Source: Clostridiales bacterium (lineage in GTDB: Bacteria > Bacillota > Clostridia > Tissierellales > Sedimentibacteraceae). From it: a DNA stretch of 11,391 nt. Made by a program: the position numbers and the translations under genes. The notes below the pieces were generated by a model. The model saw only the letters and a list, made by a program, of their open reading frames with translations. It ran no database searches and was not told where the DNA came from. Positions within the stretch are counted from its first letter, which is position 1, and each line of letters starts with the position of its first letter. This document shows, piece after piece, positions 1 to 7,068 of the stretch. The stretch lies in contig DNNJ01000380.1 of NCBI GenBank assembly GCA_003487955.1, positions 6,705 through 18,095 of the forward strand, in the 5' to 3' direction.

Positions 1-45
1 AAAATGACAGAGAAGTTGGCAACGATATTTGATAGTTTGATATAA
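1..45 (+). CDS. 3' end of an upstream gene (partial)
   Basis: The window opens inside a reading frame whose last residues read KMTEKLATIFDSLI before a TAA stop. Only 14 codons are visible, so the product cannot be identified. The composition (an amphipathic helix ending EKLATIFDSLI) would suit the C-terminal helix of a glycosyltransferase or another cytoplasmic enzyme of the same polysaccharide operon, but that is a guess from context. The next gene starts about 30 bases downstream with no terminator between them, so the two are probably co-transcribed. Confidence 0.5.
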   Translation, partial: KMTEKLATIFDSLI

Positions 46-77
46 AAAATAATTTCATGGTTAAAGGACTTAACAAT

Positions 78-1352
78 ATGGAAAAAGTACGAAGTAAATC
101 TGCAACACCTTCAATAATACAAACTATTTTTATTTGGTTAACTATATTTATTCCTGGTCATATGTACGGATGGGGAGTTGAAAGGTTTTATGTAGTTTCT
201 GCAGCATTTTTGGGTTGTTGTTGTTTAGTTTTTAATAAGAAATTAAAGAGTTGGCTCAAGATTGATCCAAATCTTATAATAGTAATATTTATGTCCTTGA
301 CGATTGTTGGCTTATTAGGTTATTCTGTTGCGGTTATCATTAACTCAATTGATACTGGCATCAGAGATTATTTCGAAATACTAAGATGGCCTATATGTAT
401 GATATTTATTTTATTTGTAGCCCGATTTTTAAATAAGCAACATGTAGACGTATTTAACAAGGCAATCACTGTGTCGTTATTTTACTGCTTATTTATTTAT
501 TTTTTATACAAAGTTAATGTTCCTGTTTTATCCTCTTTTTTTACCGGTATTATTTATTCTGATGCCAAAACGTGGTTTACCTGGGATGGATATGGGCGAT
601 TATCCGTTCCATTTGAGAATCCCAATTTTTTGGCATTTTATCTTAATTTGGTTTTAACATATTTAATATTTTTTAGTAAATCTTCTAAAATAAATAGATT
701 TATATCGTTAATGTTAGTTGCCTTTTTACTTTATCTGACAGGGTCTCGATCCGGATGGGTCTGTACTCTTATAATATTTTTCGCTTGGGTCTTGTTCAAC
801 TTTCGAATATTATTTACAAAAGCAAACCTTAAAGCTTTTGTATCATTAACAACATTAGTATTAATATTATACTTTGGTTTTAAACTAATTTCGCTCGAAT
901 TTGCTACAAATTACAGAATTCAAATGTTGATGAGTGCTATTGAAGGTGGGGGAATTAAGACCGAAGCAAATTTATCTGGAAGGTTTGACCAGATGAGGCA
1001 AAGTTGGGAATATACAACCCAAACTCCGTTTTTTGGATGGGGTTCTGCAAAATACGGATTAATGGAGGTTATTGATAGCCAGTATTTTACTTGGCTTTTT
1101 CGATATGGCCTTATAGGATTCACAATAATCCTACTAACTTGTGTATATATAATAGTAAACTTGTTACGTTTAGCGTCATTTAACCTTAAATATACTTATG
1201 GATTGTTAGCGTTATTCTTACAACTTTTTATAATGCTTGGTACTGGAGCGTTTCTTGATAATTTTAGGCTATTTTTTGTAACTATAATTTTTCTTCAGGT
1301 AATATGGCTAATTTTGGGCGATGTCCCTATTTCAAGCATGAAGTTGCAATAG
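78..1352 (+). CDS. O-antigen ligase/polymerase (Wzy-type) membrane protein
   Basis: This is a very hydrophobic protein of about 424 residues with roughly ten to twelve predicted membrane helices. It carries the hallmarks of the O-antigen ligase/polymerase family (PF04932-like). These are a PFENPNFLAFYL segment, a TGSRSGW motif at the start of a membrane helix about halfway along, and a large non-membrane loop containing SGRFDQMRQSW and a following PFFGWG stretch. Family members polymerise lipid-linked repeat units or ligate glycan outside the membrane, and which of these applies cannot be told from sequence. I place the start at the ATG at 78 because AAAGGAC (63-69) lies 8 bases upstream. The longer frame from ATG 57 has no ribosome site. 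The stop overlaps the AGGAGG of the next gene, which implies a tight operon. The gene is markedly AT-rich compared with the genes after 5900, as is common for wzy genes. Confidence 0.85.
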   Translation: MEKVRSKSATPSIIQTIFIWLTIFIPGHMYGWGVERFYVVSAAFLGCCCLVFNKKLKSWLKIDPNLIIVIFMSLTIVGLLGYSVAVIINSIDTGIRDYFEILRWPICMIFILFVARFLNKQHVDVFNKAITVSLFYCLFIYFLYKVNVPVLSSFFTGIIYSDAKTWFTWDGYGRLSVPFENPNFLAFYLNLVLTYLIFFSKSSKINRFISLMLVAFLLYLTGSRSGWVCTLIIFFAWVLFNFRILFTKANLKAFVSLTTLVLILYFGFKLISLEFATNYRIQMLMSAIEGGGIKTEANLSGRFDQMRQSWEYTTQTPFFGWGSAKYGLMEVIDSQYFTWLFRYGLIGFTIILLTCVYIIVNLLRLASFNLKYTYGLLALFLQLFIMLGTGAFLDNFRLFFVTIIFLQVIWLILGDVPISSMKLQ

Positions 1353-1368
1353 GAGGTAGTTTGAAGCT

Positions 1369-2364
1369 ATGTTATCAATAGTGGTGATAGGGAAAAACGA
1401 ATCTGATAATTTACCTTTACTTATTGCTTCATTAACAAAGCTGAGACAACAAGCCAAATTTCCAAATCAAATGATCTATGTGGACTCGGATTCATCTGAT
1501 CAATCGGTTGAAATAACTAGAACATTCTTTGACGAAGTATATGTGTTGTCGTCATCGTATAATTTGTGTGCATCAGCAGGGCGATATGTTGGAACATTAA
1601 AGGCTATTTACGAATGGATACTATATTTAGATGGTGATATGGAAGTATGCAGTGAATTTATTGATTTTATCTGCGAACATCTTGAGCATTCTTGTACTGA
1701 TCGTGGTTATGTTGGTAGGTATATATATTATTATAATGATGGAACCATAAAGGATAAAACGTCGAATGAAACACTTGATGGTCAAGTTGTGAATCATCAT
1801 GGGGGAGCTGTGCTTCTTCCTCGAAATGCAGTTATAGAAAGTGGAAATTGGAATCCACGTATTTTTTCAAATGAAGAGATCGAACTATATACCCGGCTTA
1901 GAAATTGTGGATATAATGTAGTTTTTTTAAACAAACCAATGATTAAACATAATACCGAACGAATTTCAAAAATCTTAATGTTAAAAATGAGTTTTATTCC
2001 GTCTGCTGGGTTAGGTAAGAAGTTTTACGGATTTGGACAGTTGCTTAAGTCTCGTTTCCAAAATAATGATATTTATAGTCTGATGCATTATTTCCCGTAT
2101 CCATTTATATATTGGATATGTCTAATACTAGCAATTATTATTGCCTGTATGGGTGCTTTTTTGCTGGCACTAATACCATTAGGGATAGGAGTAATATTTG
2201 TTGTTAAGTATAAGGGTTATCAATACGTTGCTCTTTATATTGCTTTTATAGTCCAAGCAGTGGTGGGAGCAGGCAAATATGAAAGTAATTATATTCCGAT
2301 TATTGAAACTGAATATATAGATTCAAAGGGTTCGGTGGAGAATCCTTATGAGGATACTAGGTAG
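1369..2364 (+). CDS. family 2 glycosyltransferase with C-terminal membrane helices, chimeric tail
   Basis: This is a GT-A fold glycosyltransferase. The N-terminus LSIVVIGKNESDNL and the following VDSDSSDQS are the nucleotide-sugar binding strand-loop of family 2, and DGD at residues 88-90 is the metal-binding DxD. HHGGAVLLPR followed by FSNEEIELYTRLR looks like the acceptor/catalytic region. Residues about 245-302 form two or three membrane helices, so the enzyme probably works at the inner face of the membrane on a lipid-linked acceptor. AGGAGG at 1351-1356 serves as ribosome site and overlaps the stop of the polymerase gene. The last ten residues (SVENPYEDTR) are identical to residues 81-90 of the epimerase encoded at 2919-3818, and the DNA there matches at 28 of 30 bases. 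The natural C-terminus has therefore been replaced by out-of-place epimerase sequence. The catalytic domain is complete, so activity may survive. Donor and acceptor sugars are unknown. Confidence 0.85.
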   Translation: MLSIVVIGKNESDNLPLLIASLTKLRQQAKFPNQMIYVDSDSSDQSVEITRTFFDEVYVLSSSYNLCASAGRYVGTLKAIYEWILYLDGDMEVCSEFIDFICEHLEHSCTDRGYVGRYIYYYNDGTIKDKTSNETLDGQVVNHHGGAVLLPRNAVIESGNWNPRIFSNEEIELYTRLRNCGYNVVFLNKPMIKHNTERISKILMLKMSFIPSAGLGKKFYGFGQLLKSRFQNNDIYSLMHYFPYPFIYWICLILAIIIACMGAFLLALIPLGIGVIFVVKYKGYQYVALYIAFIVQAVVGAGKYESNYIPIIETEYIDSKGSVENPYEDTR

Positions 2365-2430
2365 AATACCAGTAGATGAAGAACATCCCCCGTTTACAAA
2401 TTCTACTTATGGAGCTAGTAAAGTAACAAC
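2332..2430 (+). pseudogene. internal fragment of a sugar epimerase gene (degraded duplicate)
   Basis: Two blocks match the intact epimerase gene downstream. Bases 2332-2361 match 3159-3188 (28/30) and 2373-2430 match 3301-3358 (47/58). About 110 bases of the gene are missing between the blocks. Translation of the second block gives PVDEEHPPF followed by TYGASKV, the counterpart of PIDEEHPLL and PYGTSKV in the intact protein, which includes the catalytic YxxxK. The first block is read as the tail of the upstream glycosyltransferase and ends at the TAG at 2362-2364. Similarity stops abruptly at about 2430, where an IS21-type fragment begins. The divergence indicates an old copy or a fragment from a related gene rather than a fresh duplication. 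Confidence 0.85.
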
Positions 2431-2594
2431 TATACAGCCAGGGGGTCAGTCAGCGCAACATTGTACTTAGTTGTCAATGCTCACGCAACACTGTTGCCAA
2501 AGTAATTGCCCGACCTAAAGAGCTTAGTATCCAGTGGCCCTTAAGCCAGGAGCAAACTGATGCCGAATTGGAGAAAGCACTTTTAACAAAATGA
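2427..2594 (+). mobile_element. IS21-family transposase (IstA) N-terminal fragment
   Basis: An open frame of 55 codons gives LYSQGVSQRNIVLSCQC, then SRNTVAKVIARPKEL, then IQWPLSQEQTDAELEKALL. This matches the start of IS21-family IstA transposases as I know them. Those have a helix-turn-helix of the form (G)xSQRxIAxxxxCSRNTV, an alpha-helical linker, and the characteristic WPLPEDLTDxELExLLF. The first residues of IstA, the DDE catalytic core, the istB ATPase gene and recognisable terminal inverted repeats are all absent. It is therefore a dead scrap rather than a functional insertion sequence. It sits between two different epimerase fragments, which suggests an IS21 element once inserted here or mediated deletions that removed most of itself. 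Confidence 0.75.
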
Positions 2595-2808
2595 TTGAGA
2601 TGCGGCTTACAGCTACAGTAGCTAATATGGTAGATACAACATATCCTATACGAGAGACGAACGGAGACCAGGGGAGATCCCGCGATGATTGTGGCCAAAT
2701 GCTGACAATATAAAAAGTGAATTAAGCTGGAAACCGGATTGTTTCAAGTCTTCAGGATATTACTTCTATGCATGGGAATGGCGTAATAAAATCCTTTCAG
2801 TTATGTAG
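2595..2808 (+). pseudogene. galE: C-terminal remnant of a GalE-type UDP-glucose 4-epimerase
   Basis: Read across at least two frameshifts, this stretch encodes ISYTRDERRPG, then GDPAMIVA, then NADNIKSELSWKPD, then YAWEWRNK and a TAG at 2806-2808. This is the C-terminal signature of classical GalE, which has RRxGDPA followed by a KIxxELGWKP-like stretch and ends in an AWxWH-type helix. The pattern differs from the intact epimerase nearby, whose equivalent reads ERPGDIRHS. The source was therefore a second, different epimerase gene. One frame change lies near 2670-2680 and another near 2696-2700. The first 40 bases or so (2595-2634) cannot be assigned with confidence. The fragment is not translatable as a unit and has no function as a protein. 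Confidence 0.7.
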
Positions 2809-2859
2809 TACCACCGATTAAAAAATCTTAAGGATTTGACCAAAGGATCTATTCGGAAA

Positions 2860-2887
2860 TTGGATGCCCCAAATTATATATTATAAG
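2860..2887 (+). promoter_or_regulatory. possible promoter for the epimerase gene
   Basis: TTGGAT (2860-2865) and TATAAG (2882-2887) are spaced 16 bases apart and lie about 30 bases before the GTG start at 2919. The -10 element matches the consensus at 5/6, while the -35 element is poor (3/6). The location is sensible because the wrecked region upstream would otherwise interrupt translation-coupled transcription. In such AT-rich DNA a chance match is easy. Confidence 0.25.
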
Positions 2888-2918
2888 TTAGTATCTATAA
2901 TCATTAGGAGTATTTATT

Positions 2919-3818
2919 GTGAAATGTTTAGTTACCGGCGGAGCAGGCTTTATCGGTTCTCATCTGGTTGATGCCTTAGTGGATAAGGGAGAAGAAGTTC
3001 ATGTAGTGGATGATTTATCTACCGGCAGACAGGAGAACCTACACCCCGCTGCATTTTTTCATAAAATAGACGTTTGTGATCCGGTACTGAGTAAACTGAT
3101 ATGCAGCATTCGGCCGGAAGTAGTATTTCATCTAGCTGCCCAGGTCAGTGTACCGCACTCGGTGGAGAACCCGTATGAGGATACTAGGGTAAATGTCCTG
3201 GGGACAGTAAACCTGCTGGAAGCTTGTGTACAGGCGGGAGTGAAACGGGTTATTTTCTCATCATCGGCAGCGGTATATGGGATACCACAGTATTTGCCTA
3301 TAGATGAAGAACATCCTCTGCTTACTATATCTCCTTACGGAACTAGTAAAGTAGCAGCGGAAAAATACTTACAGCTTTATAATCGCATATACGGTTTGGA
3401 ATATGTTATTCTACGATATGCCAATGTGTTTGGCCCCAGGCAGGATGCTGATGGAGAAGGTGGAGTAGTATCGATATTTGCTCAGGCAGTGCACAATAGA
3501 CTGCCACTGAAGATTTACGATGATGGGGAGCAGACCCGTGATTTTGTATATGTTAAGGATATAGTTAGGGCTAACCTGGCTGCTTTATTATGTGCCTCTG
3601 CAATTACTATAAATGTAAGTACTGAAAGTGCCACTTCAGTTAATCAATTGGCCAATCTAATTAATAGAATCGTTAATTCTTCCAACCCGATTAAATATGA
3701 ACCTGAACGACCCGGAGACATACGCCATAGTATTTTGTGTAATAACCGCGCCAAAAAGGAACTGCATTGGGAACCCGTTTATACTTTGGAAGAAGGACTT
3801 AATGATATGTTGGAGTGA
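2919..3818 (+). CDS. NAD-dependent nucleotide-sugar epimerase (extended SDR, GalE/WbpP-like)
   Basis: A 299-residue extended short-chain dehydrogenase. TGGAGFIGSHL at residues 6-16 is the NAD-binding glycine motif, and DDLSTG at 31-36 binds the adenosine ribose. HLAAQVSVPHS follows, then SSSAAVYG with the catalytic Ser, YGTSK with catalytic Tyr140 and Lys144, RYANVFGPRQ, and GEQTRDFVYVKD in the substrate domain. Members of this group interconvert UDP-hexoses or UDP-N-acetylhexosamines at C4. The length is near the usual 305-320. Specificity (Glc/Gal, GlcNAc/GalNAc, or uronic acid) cannot be fixed by eye. The GTG start is supported by TAGGAG at 2905-2910, 8 bases upstream. It supplies an activated sugar to the flanking glycosyltransferases. 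A degraded partial copy lies about 0.5-0.9 kb upstream. Confidence 0.9.
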   Translation: MKCLVTGGAGFIGSHLVDALVDKGEEVHVVDDLSTGRQENLHPAAFFHKIDVCDPVLSKLICSIRPEVVFHLAAQVSVPHSVENPYEDTRVNVLGTVNLLEACVQAGVKRVIFSSSAAVYGIPQYLPIDEEHPLLTISPYGTSKVAAEKYLQLYNRIYGLEYVILRYANVFGPRQDADGEGGVVSIFAQAVHNRLPLKIYDDGEQTRDFVYVKDIVRANLAALLCASAITINVSTESATSVNQLANLINRIVNSSNPIKYEPERPGDIRHSILCNNRAKKELHWEPVYTLEEGLNDMLE

Positions 3819-3865
3819 CAAAAAATGATTAAAAATACGGAAAAGTTTGGAGATTAATATATAAA

Positions 3866-5005
3866 ATGCAACAAAAGTATATTAGAAAGTACCGTATTCT
3901 TTTTATTATTACTCAGGGTATCCTGGGTGGAGCTCAGATTCATGTTCGTGATTTGGCTATCTACCTACATAATTCAGGTCATAACGTACATGTAGCAATA
4001 GGTGTCAAGGGGCCAATATTAAATGAACTTGAAGCAAACGGAATTAATGTTGAACATATACCTTCACTAGTAAGAGAGATATCCCCTCTTAAGGACTTAC
4101 AGGCCTATCAGGAAATAAATGGTCTGATACGGAGAATCAAGCCTGATTTAGTGACTTCGCATTCGAGCAAGGCGGGAATAATAGGTAGATTAGTAAGCCA
4201 CAGGTATAATATTCCTAATATATTTACTGCACATGGTTGGGCATTTACTGAAGGTGTATCTGGTAAACGACGCAGGTTATATCTTATTATGGAGAGAAAA
4301 GCTGCAAGTTGGGCTAATAGAATTATATGTGTCTCAGAATATGATCGTAATTTAGCTTTAAAGCATTCAGTAGGCTTACCAGGGCAACTGGTTACTATAC
4401 ATAATGGTATACCGATTTTAATAAATAATAGTCTCAACCGACCTAACAAAGATAAGATTATTAAAAAAATAATGGTAGCTCGATTTTCCGAACCAAAGGA
4501 TCAGCAACTACTGTTAAGAGCAGCTAGTCAATTACAGACTGTAACAGACTTTGAAATAGATTTTGTTGGTGATGGGCCGTTACTATCTGCTACCAAGGAG
4601 CTAGCTCGAAAACTACAAATCAGTGATAAGGTAAGATTCCTGGGTGCACGTACTGATGTACCGGAATTGCTTGAAAAGGCACATATTTTTGTACTGACTT
4701 CCAATTGGGAAGGTTTCCCTATAACTATATTAGAAGCTATGCGGGCAGGTTTGCCAGTAATTACATCAGATGTAGGAGGATGTAAAGAAGCTGTTATAGA
4801 TGGGATAACTGGGTACCTGATACCCAAGGGGGATGCAGAGAAGCTAAAAGATAGATTAGAAATACTTATTAATAACGCCGAATTAAGGCAACAAATGGGT
4901 ATGGCTGGTTATAAGCGGTTTGTAGAAAAATTTACTTTTGACAGAATGTTAAAGGAAACTGTTAAGGTTTATGAGGAAGTATTGCAAAAGCACGGGAAAA
5001 TATAG
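3866..5005 (+). CDS. family 4 glycosyltransferase (GT-B fold)
   Basis: A 379-residue retaining glycosyltransferase. The N-terminal Rossmann domain begins ILFIITQGILGGAQIHVRDLA, the usual donor-independent acceptor-side loop of GT4 enzymes. HSSKAGIIGRL and TAHGW follow, and NRIICVSEYDRN marks the domain linker. The C-terminal donor-binding domain has VARFSEPKDQ, FVGDGPLL, VRFLGARTDVPELL and the EX7E motif (Glu282 and Glu290, in EGFPITILE), followed by AGLPVITSDVGG. All elements expected for activity are present. The likely role is adding a sugar to the lipid-linked repeat unit at the cytoplasmic membrane face. The start ATG has a modest upstream GGAG at 3849-3852. Only 47 bases separate it from the epimerase gene and 16 from the next gene, so these genes are likely one transcript. 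Confidence 0.9.
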   Translation: MQQKYIRKYRILFIITQGILGGAQIHVRDLAIYLHNSGHNVHVAIGVKGPILNELEANGINVEHIPSLVREISPLKDLQAYQEINGLIRRIKPDLVTSHSSKAGIIGRLVSHRYNIPNIFTAHGWAFTEGVSGKRRRLYLIMERKAASWANRIICVSEYDRNLALKHSVGLPGQLVTIHNGIPILINNSLNRPNKDKIIKKIMVARFSEPKDQQLLLRAASQLQTVTDFEIDFVGDGPLLSATKELARKLQISDKVRFLGARTDVPELLEKAHIFVLTSNWEGFPITILEAMRAGLPVITSDVGGCKEAVIDGITGYLIPKGDAEKLKDRLEILINNAELRQQMGMAGYKRFVEKFTFDRMLKETVKVYEEVLQKHGKI

Positions 5006-5021
5006 GGTTAAGGAGTAGCCA

Positions 5022-5891
5022 ATGTTATTAATTACAGGTGTAACCGGCTTAACGGGTCGTTTCATGGTCAATGCCTTACGTGAAGCAGGCTATAGCGGAA
5101 ATATTCGCTGTTTAATAAGAGAACACAGTGACATTTCCTGGGTAACAGATAATAATGTGGAGTTTGTTAAAGGTGATGTTACAGATGTACAGTCTTTAAT
5201 TAGGGTATTTGAAGGCATTGAAGGGGTAATCCATTTGGTAAATATTCGTTCAGCCCCTGAAATCATAGAGGCGTGTAAAGTTACTGGTATAAATAGGGTG
5301 GTAATAGTAACTACTACCGGAATATTTAGCAAATACCAACAATATTCAGAGGAGTATAAAAAGTTGGAGACCATGATTTTGGGTTGCGGGCTGGATTATA
5401 CTATTATCAGGCCTACCATGATATATGGGAATCACCGGGACAAAAATATACATAAGTTGGTGAAGATAGTCAATAAATATCCCATAGTTCCGGTAATAGG
5501 GAACGGTTATGGATTGATGCAGCCTATATTTGCAAAAGATTTAGCTGGGGTTATTTCTGCGGCCTATACGAATCCGGTTTCGATTAAAAAAGCTTATAAT
5601 GTAGCGGGGAAAAATCCGATAAGCTTAAAAGATATTATGTGCATAATAGCTAAAAACCTTAATAAAAAACGTTTGTTTTTCAATCTACCCTATTCATTAG
5701 CGCTGGTTGGGGGGTATATTGGAGAAATTATACCTAACGGACTAATAAATATAGAAAGAATTCAAAGGCTCCAGGAAGACAAGGTGTTTTCATATGATGA
5801 AGCAGCGAAGGACCTGGGTTTCTCTCCGGTTAGCTTTAATGAAGGTATTAAACTAGAGATAGGTACTTTAAAACAATCTGGTATTATATAG
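5022..5891 (+). CDS. atypical SDR / nucleotide-sugar reductase or epimerase-like protein
   Basis: A 289-residue NAD(P)-binding protein. GVTGLTG at residues 6-12 is the glycine-rich loop, GDVTD at 51-55 contacts the adenine, and RPTMIYG at 130-136 and the QPIFAKDLA segment are typical of extended or atypical SDRs (NmrA-like to epimerase-like). The usual catalytic YxxxK is not clear. The corresponding region reads YQQYSEEYKKLE, where Tyr108 is five, not four, residues before Lys113. TAAGGAG at 5009-5014 gives a strong ribosome site. The gene lies 21 bases before a WbpL-like transferase. In Gram-negative loci such pairings (for example WbpV with WbpL) couple a 4-keto-sugar reductase to the transferase that loads the resulting 6-deoxy N-acetylhexosamine. 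That role here is inference. A regulatory NmrA-like role is the alternative. Confidence 0.75.
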   Translation: MLLITGVTGLTGRFMVNALREAGYSGNIRCLIREHSDISWVTDNNVEFVKGDVTDVQSLIRVFEGIEGVIHLVNIRSAPEIIEACKVTGINRVVIVTTTGIFSKYQQYSEEYKKLETMILGCGLDYTIIRPTMIYGNHRDKNIHKLVKIVNKYPIVPVIGNGYGLMQPIFAKDLAGVISAAYTNPVSIKKAYNVAGKNPISLKDIMCIIAKNLNKKRLFFNLPYSLALVGGYIGEIIPNGLINIERIQRLQEDKVFSYDEAAKDLGFSPVSFNEGIKLEIGTLKQSGII

Positions 5892-5912
5892 ATTAGTAAG
5901 GGGCTTTATTCA

Positions 5913-7043
5913 ATGAGGGGTTCATATTTTGTTATCCTTGCTGTAGGTTTGTTATTACTTTCCTACTTCTTAACTAATCTGGTTAGGAAATATGCTATAG
6001 AGCAAAGCATACTGGACATTCCCAATGAACGTAGCTCTCATTCGATAGTTACTCCCCGGGGGGGAGGACTGGCGGTAGCAGCTACTTTTATTTTTTCCCT
6101 GGTATTTATGGCTGCCTTGGAAATAGTTTCTGTAAATGTGGTTATAGCATTGGTGGGGGGCGGTCTTATGATTGCCGCCATTGGATGGATAGATGATAAG
6201 AACAGTGTTAGCCCTCGCTTAAGATTATTAGTGCATTTTCTGGCGGCTTTCTGGGCTCTGTACTGTTTGGATGGATTTACCCAGATAGATATGGGGTTTA
6301 CTACGATTCATCTGGGATGGGCCGGGAGTGTAATTGCTATGGTTGGTATAGTCTGGATGATTAATCTGTATAATTTTATGGATGGAATAGATGGTATAGC
6401 CGGTACTGAGGCTATAAATGTGGCGTTCGGTGCCGGCGTTTTACTTTTCTGGACTGGTTCTGCAGGGTTAGCCTGGGTTTGTGTAATTCTGGCTTTGGCG
6501 GTTGGTGGTTTTTTGGTCTCGAACTGGCCACCGGCTCGGATATTTATGGGTGATGTAGGGAGCGGGTTTTTGGGTTATGTTTTTGCTGTGCTGGCTATTA
6601 TTTCCGAAAAAAGTTCTTCCATCCCTCTCATTGTATGGTTAATGCTTTTAGGGGTTTTTATTACCGATGCAACTATTACCCTTTTTAGAAGGATGGCCCG
6701 GGGCGAGAAGCTATCCCAACCGCACAGGACCCATGTATATCAACTGGCAGTTCAGGCCGGATATTCGCATAAACAGGTGACTCTGGTAGTATTGTTTATT
6801 AATATTATGCTGGGTATTGCAGCAGTAGCTGCTGTTCAATTCCGGGGATATTTGTTATGGATTGTTTTGGCAACTTTCATGTTACTAACCACGGTGCATT
6901 TTCTGCTGGTACATAGGTTTAGCTCTCAACTAATTGCTGATTATGAAGCGGGAAGGTCGGTATTTGACAACCTTGATGTTGCTAGCGGTCAAAAAGAAGC
7001 GGCTGCTGTATATGAAACCGAGGGTTCAGGAGATAGTTATTAA
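5913..7043 (+). CDS. polyprenyl-phosphate sugar-1-phosphate transferase (WecA/TagO/WbpL type)
   Basis: A 376-residue integral membrane enzyme with about ten helices. It belongs to the MraY/WecA superfamily (PF00953-like), which transfers a sugar-1-phosphate from a UDP-sugar to undecaprenyl phosphate and so starts a glycan chain. Visible motifs in order are DIPNERSSH with TPRGGG (35-52), DDKN (94-97) for metal binding, NLYNFMDGIDG (151-161), FMGDVGSG (211-218) and the cytoplasmic loop RRMARGEKLSQPHRTH (259-274). The exact DIPNERSSH..TPRGGG wording is what I associate with the WbpL branch (6-deoxy-N-acetylhexosamine or GlcNAc as first sugar) rather than MraY. It ends in an unusual 30-residue polar tail. 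AAGGGG at 5898-5903 supports the ATG. It is the only complete initiating transferase in the window, since the other one (9026-9175) is a stub. Confidence 0.9.
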   Translation: MRGSYFVILAVGLLLLSYFLTNLVRKYAIEQSILDIPNERSSHSIVTPRGGGLAVAATFIFSLVFMAALEIVSVNVVIALVGGGLMIAAIGWIDDKNSVSPRLRLLVHFLAAFWALYCLDGFTQIDMGFTTIHLGWAGSVIAMVGIVWMINLYNFMDGIDGIAGTEAINVAFGAGVLLFWTGSAGLAWVCVILALAVGGFLVSNWPPARIFMGDVGSGFLGYVFAVLAIISEKSSSIPLIVWLMLLGVFITDATITLFRRMARGEKLSQPHRTHVYQLAVQAGYSHKQVTLVVLFINIMLGIAAVAAVQFRGYLLWIVLATFMLLTTVHFLLVHRFSSQLIADYEAGRSVFDNLDVASGQKEAAAVYETEGSGDSY

Positions 7044-7068
7044 GATGAAATAGAAGGCGGTAGTGTGT

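Noticed and set aside
2474..2698. Minus-strand frame of 74 codons in the gap between transferase and epimerase
   Set aside because: The plus strand of the same DNA reads as IS21 IstA and GalE fragments, and the minus-strand product has no family features.
4108..4827. Open frames on the minus strand opposite the family 4 glycosyltransferase
   Set aside because: They lie entirely opposite a well-supported gene, lack ribosome sites and have no recognisable motifs. They are shadows.
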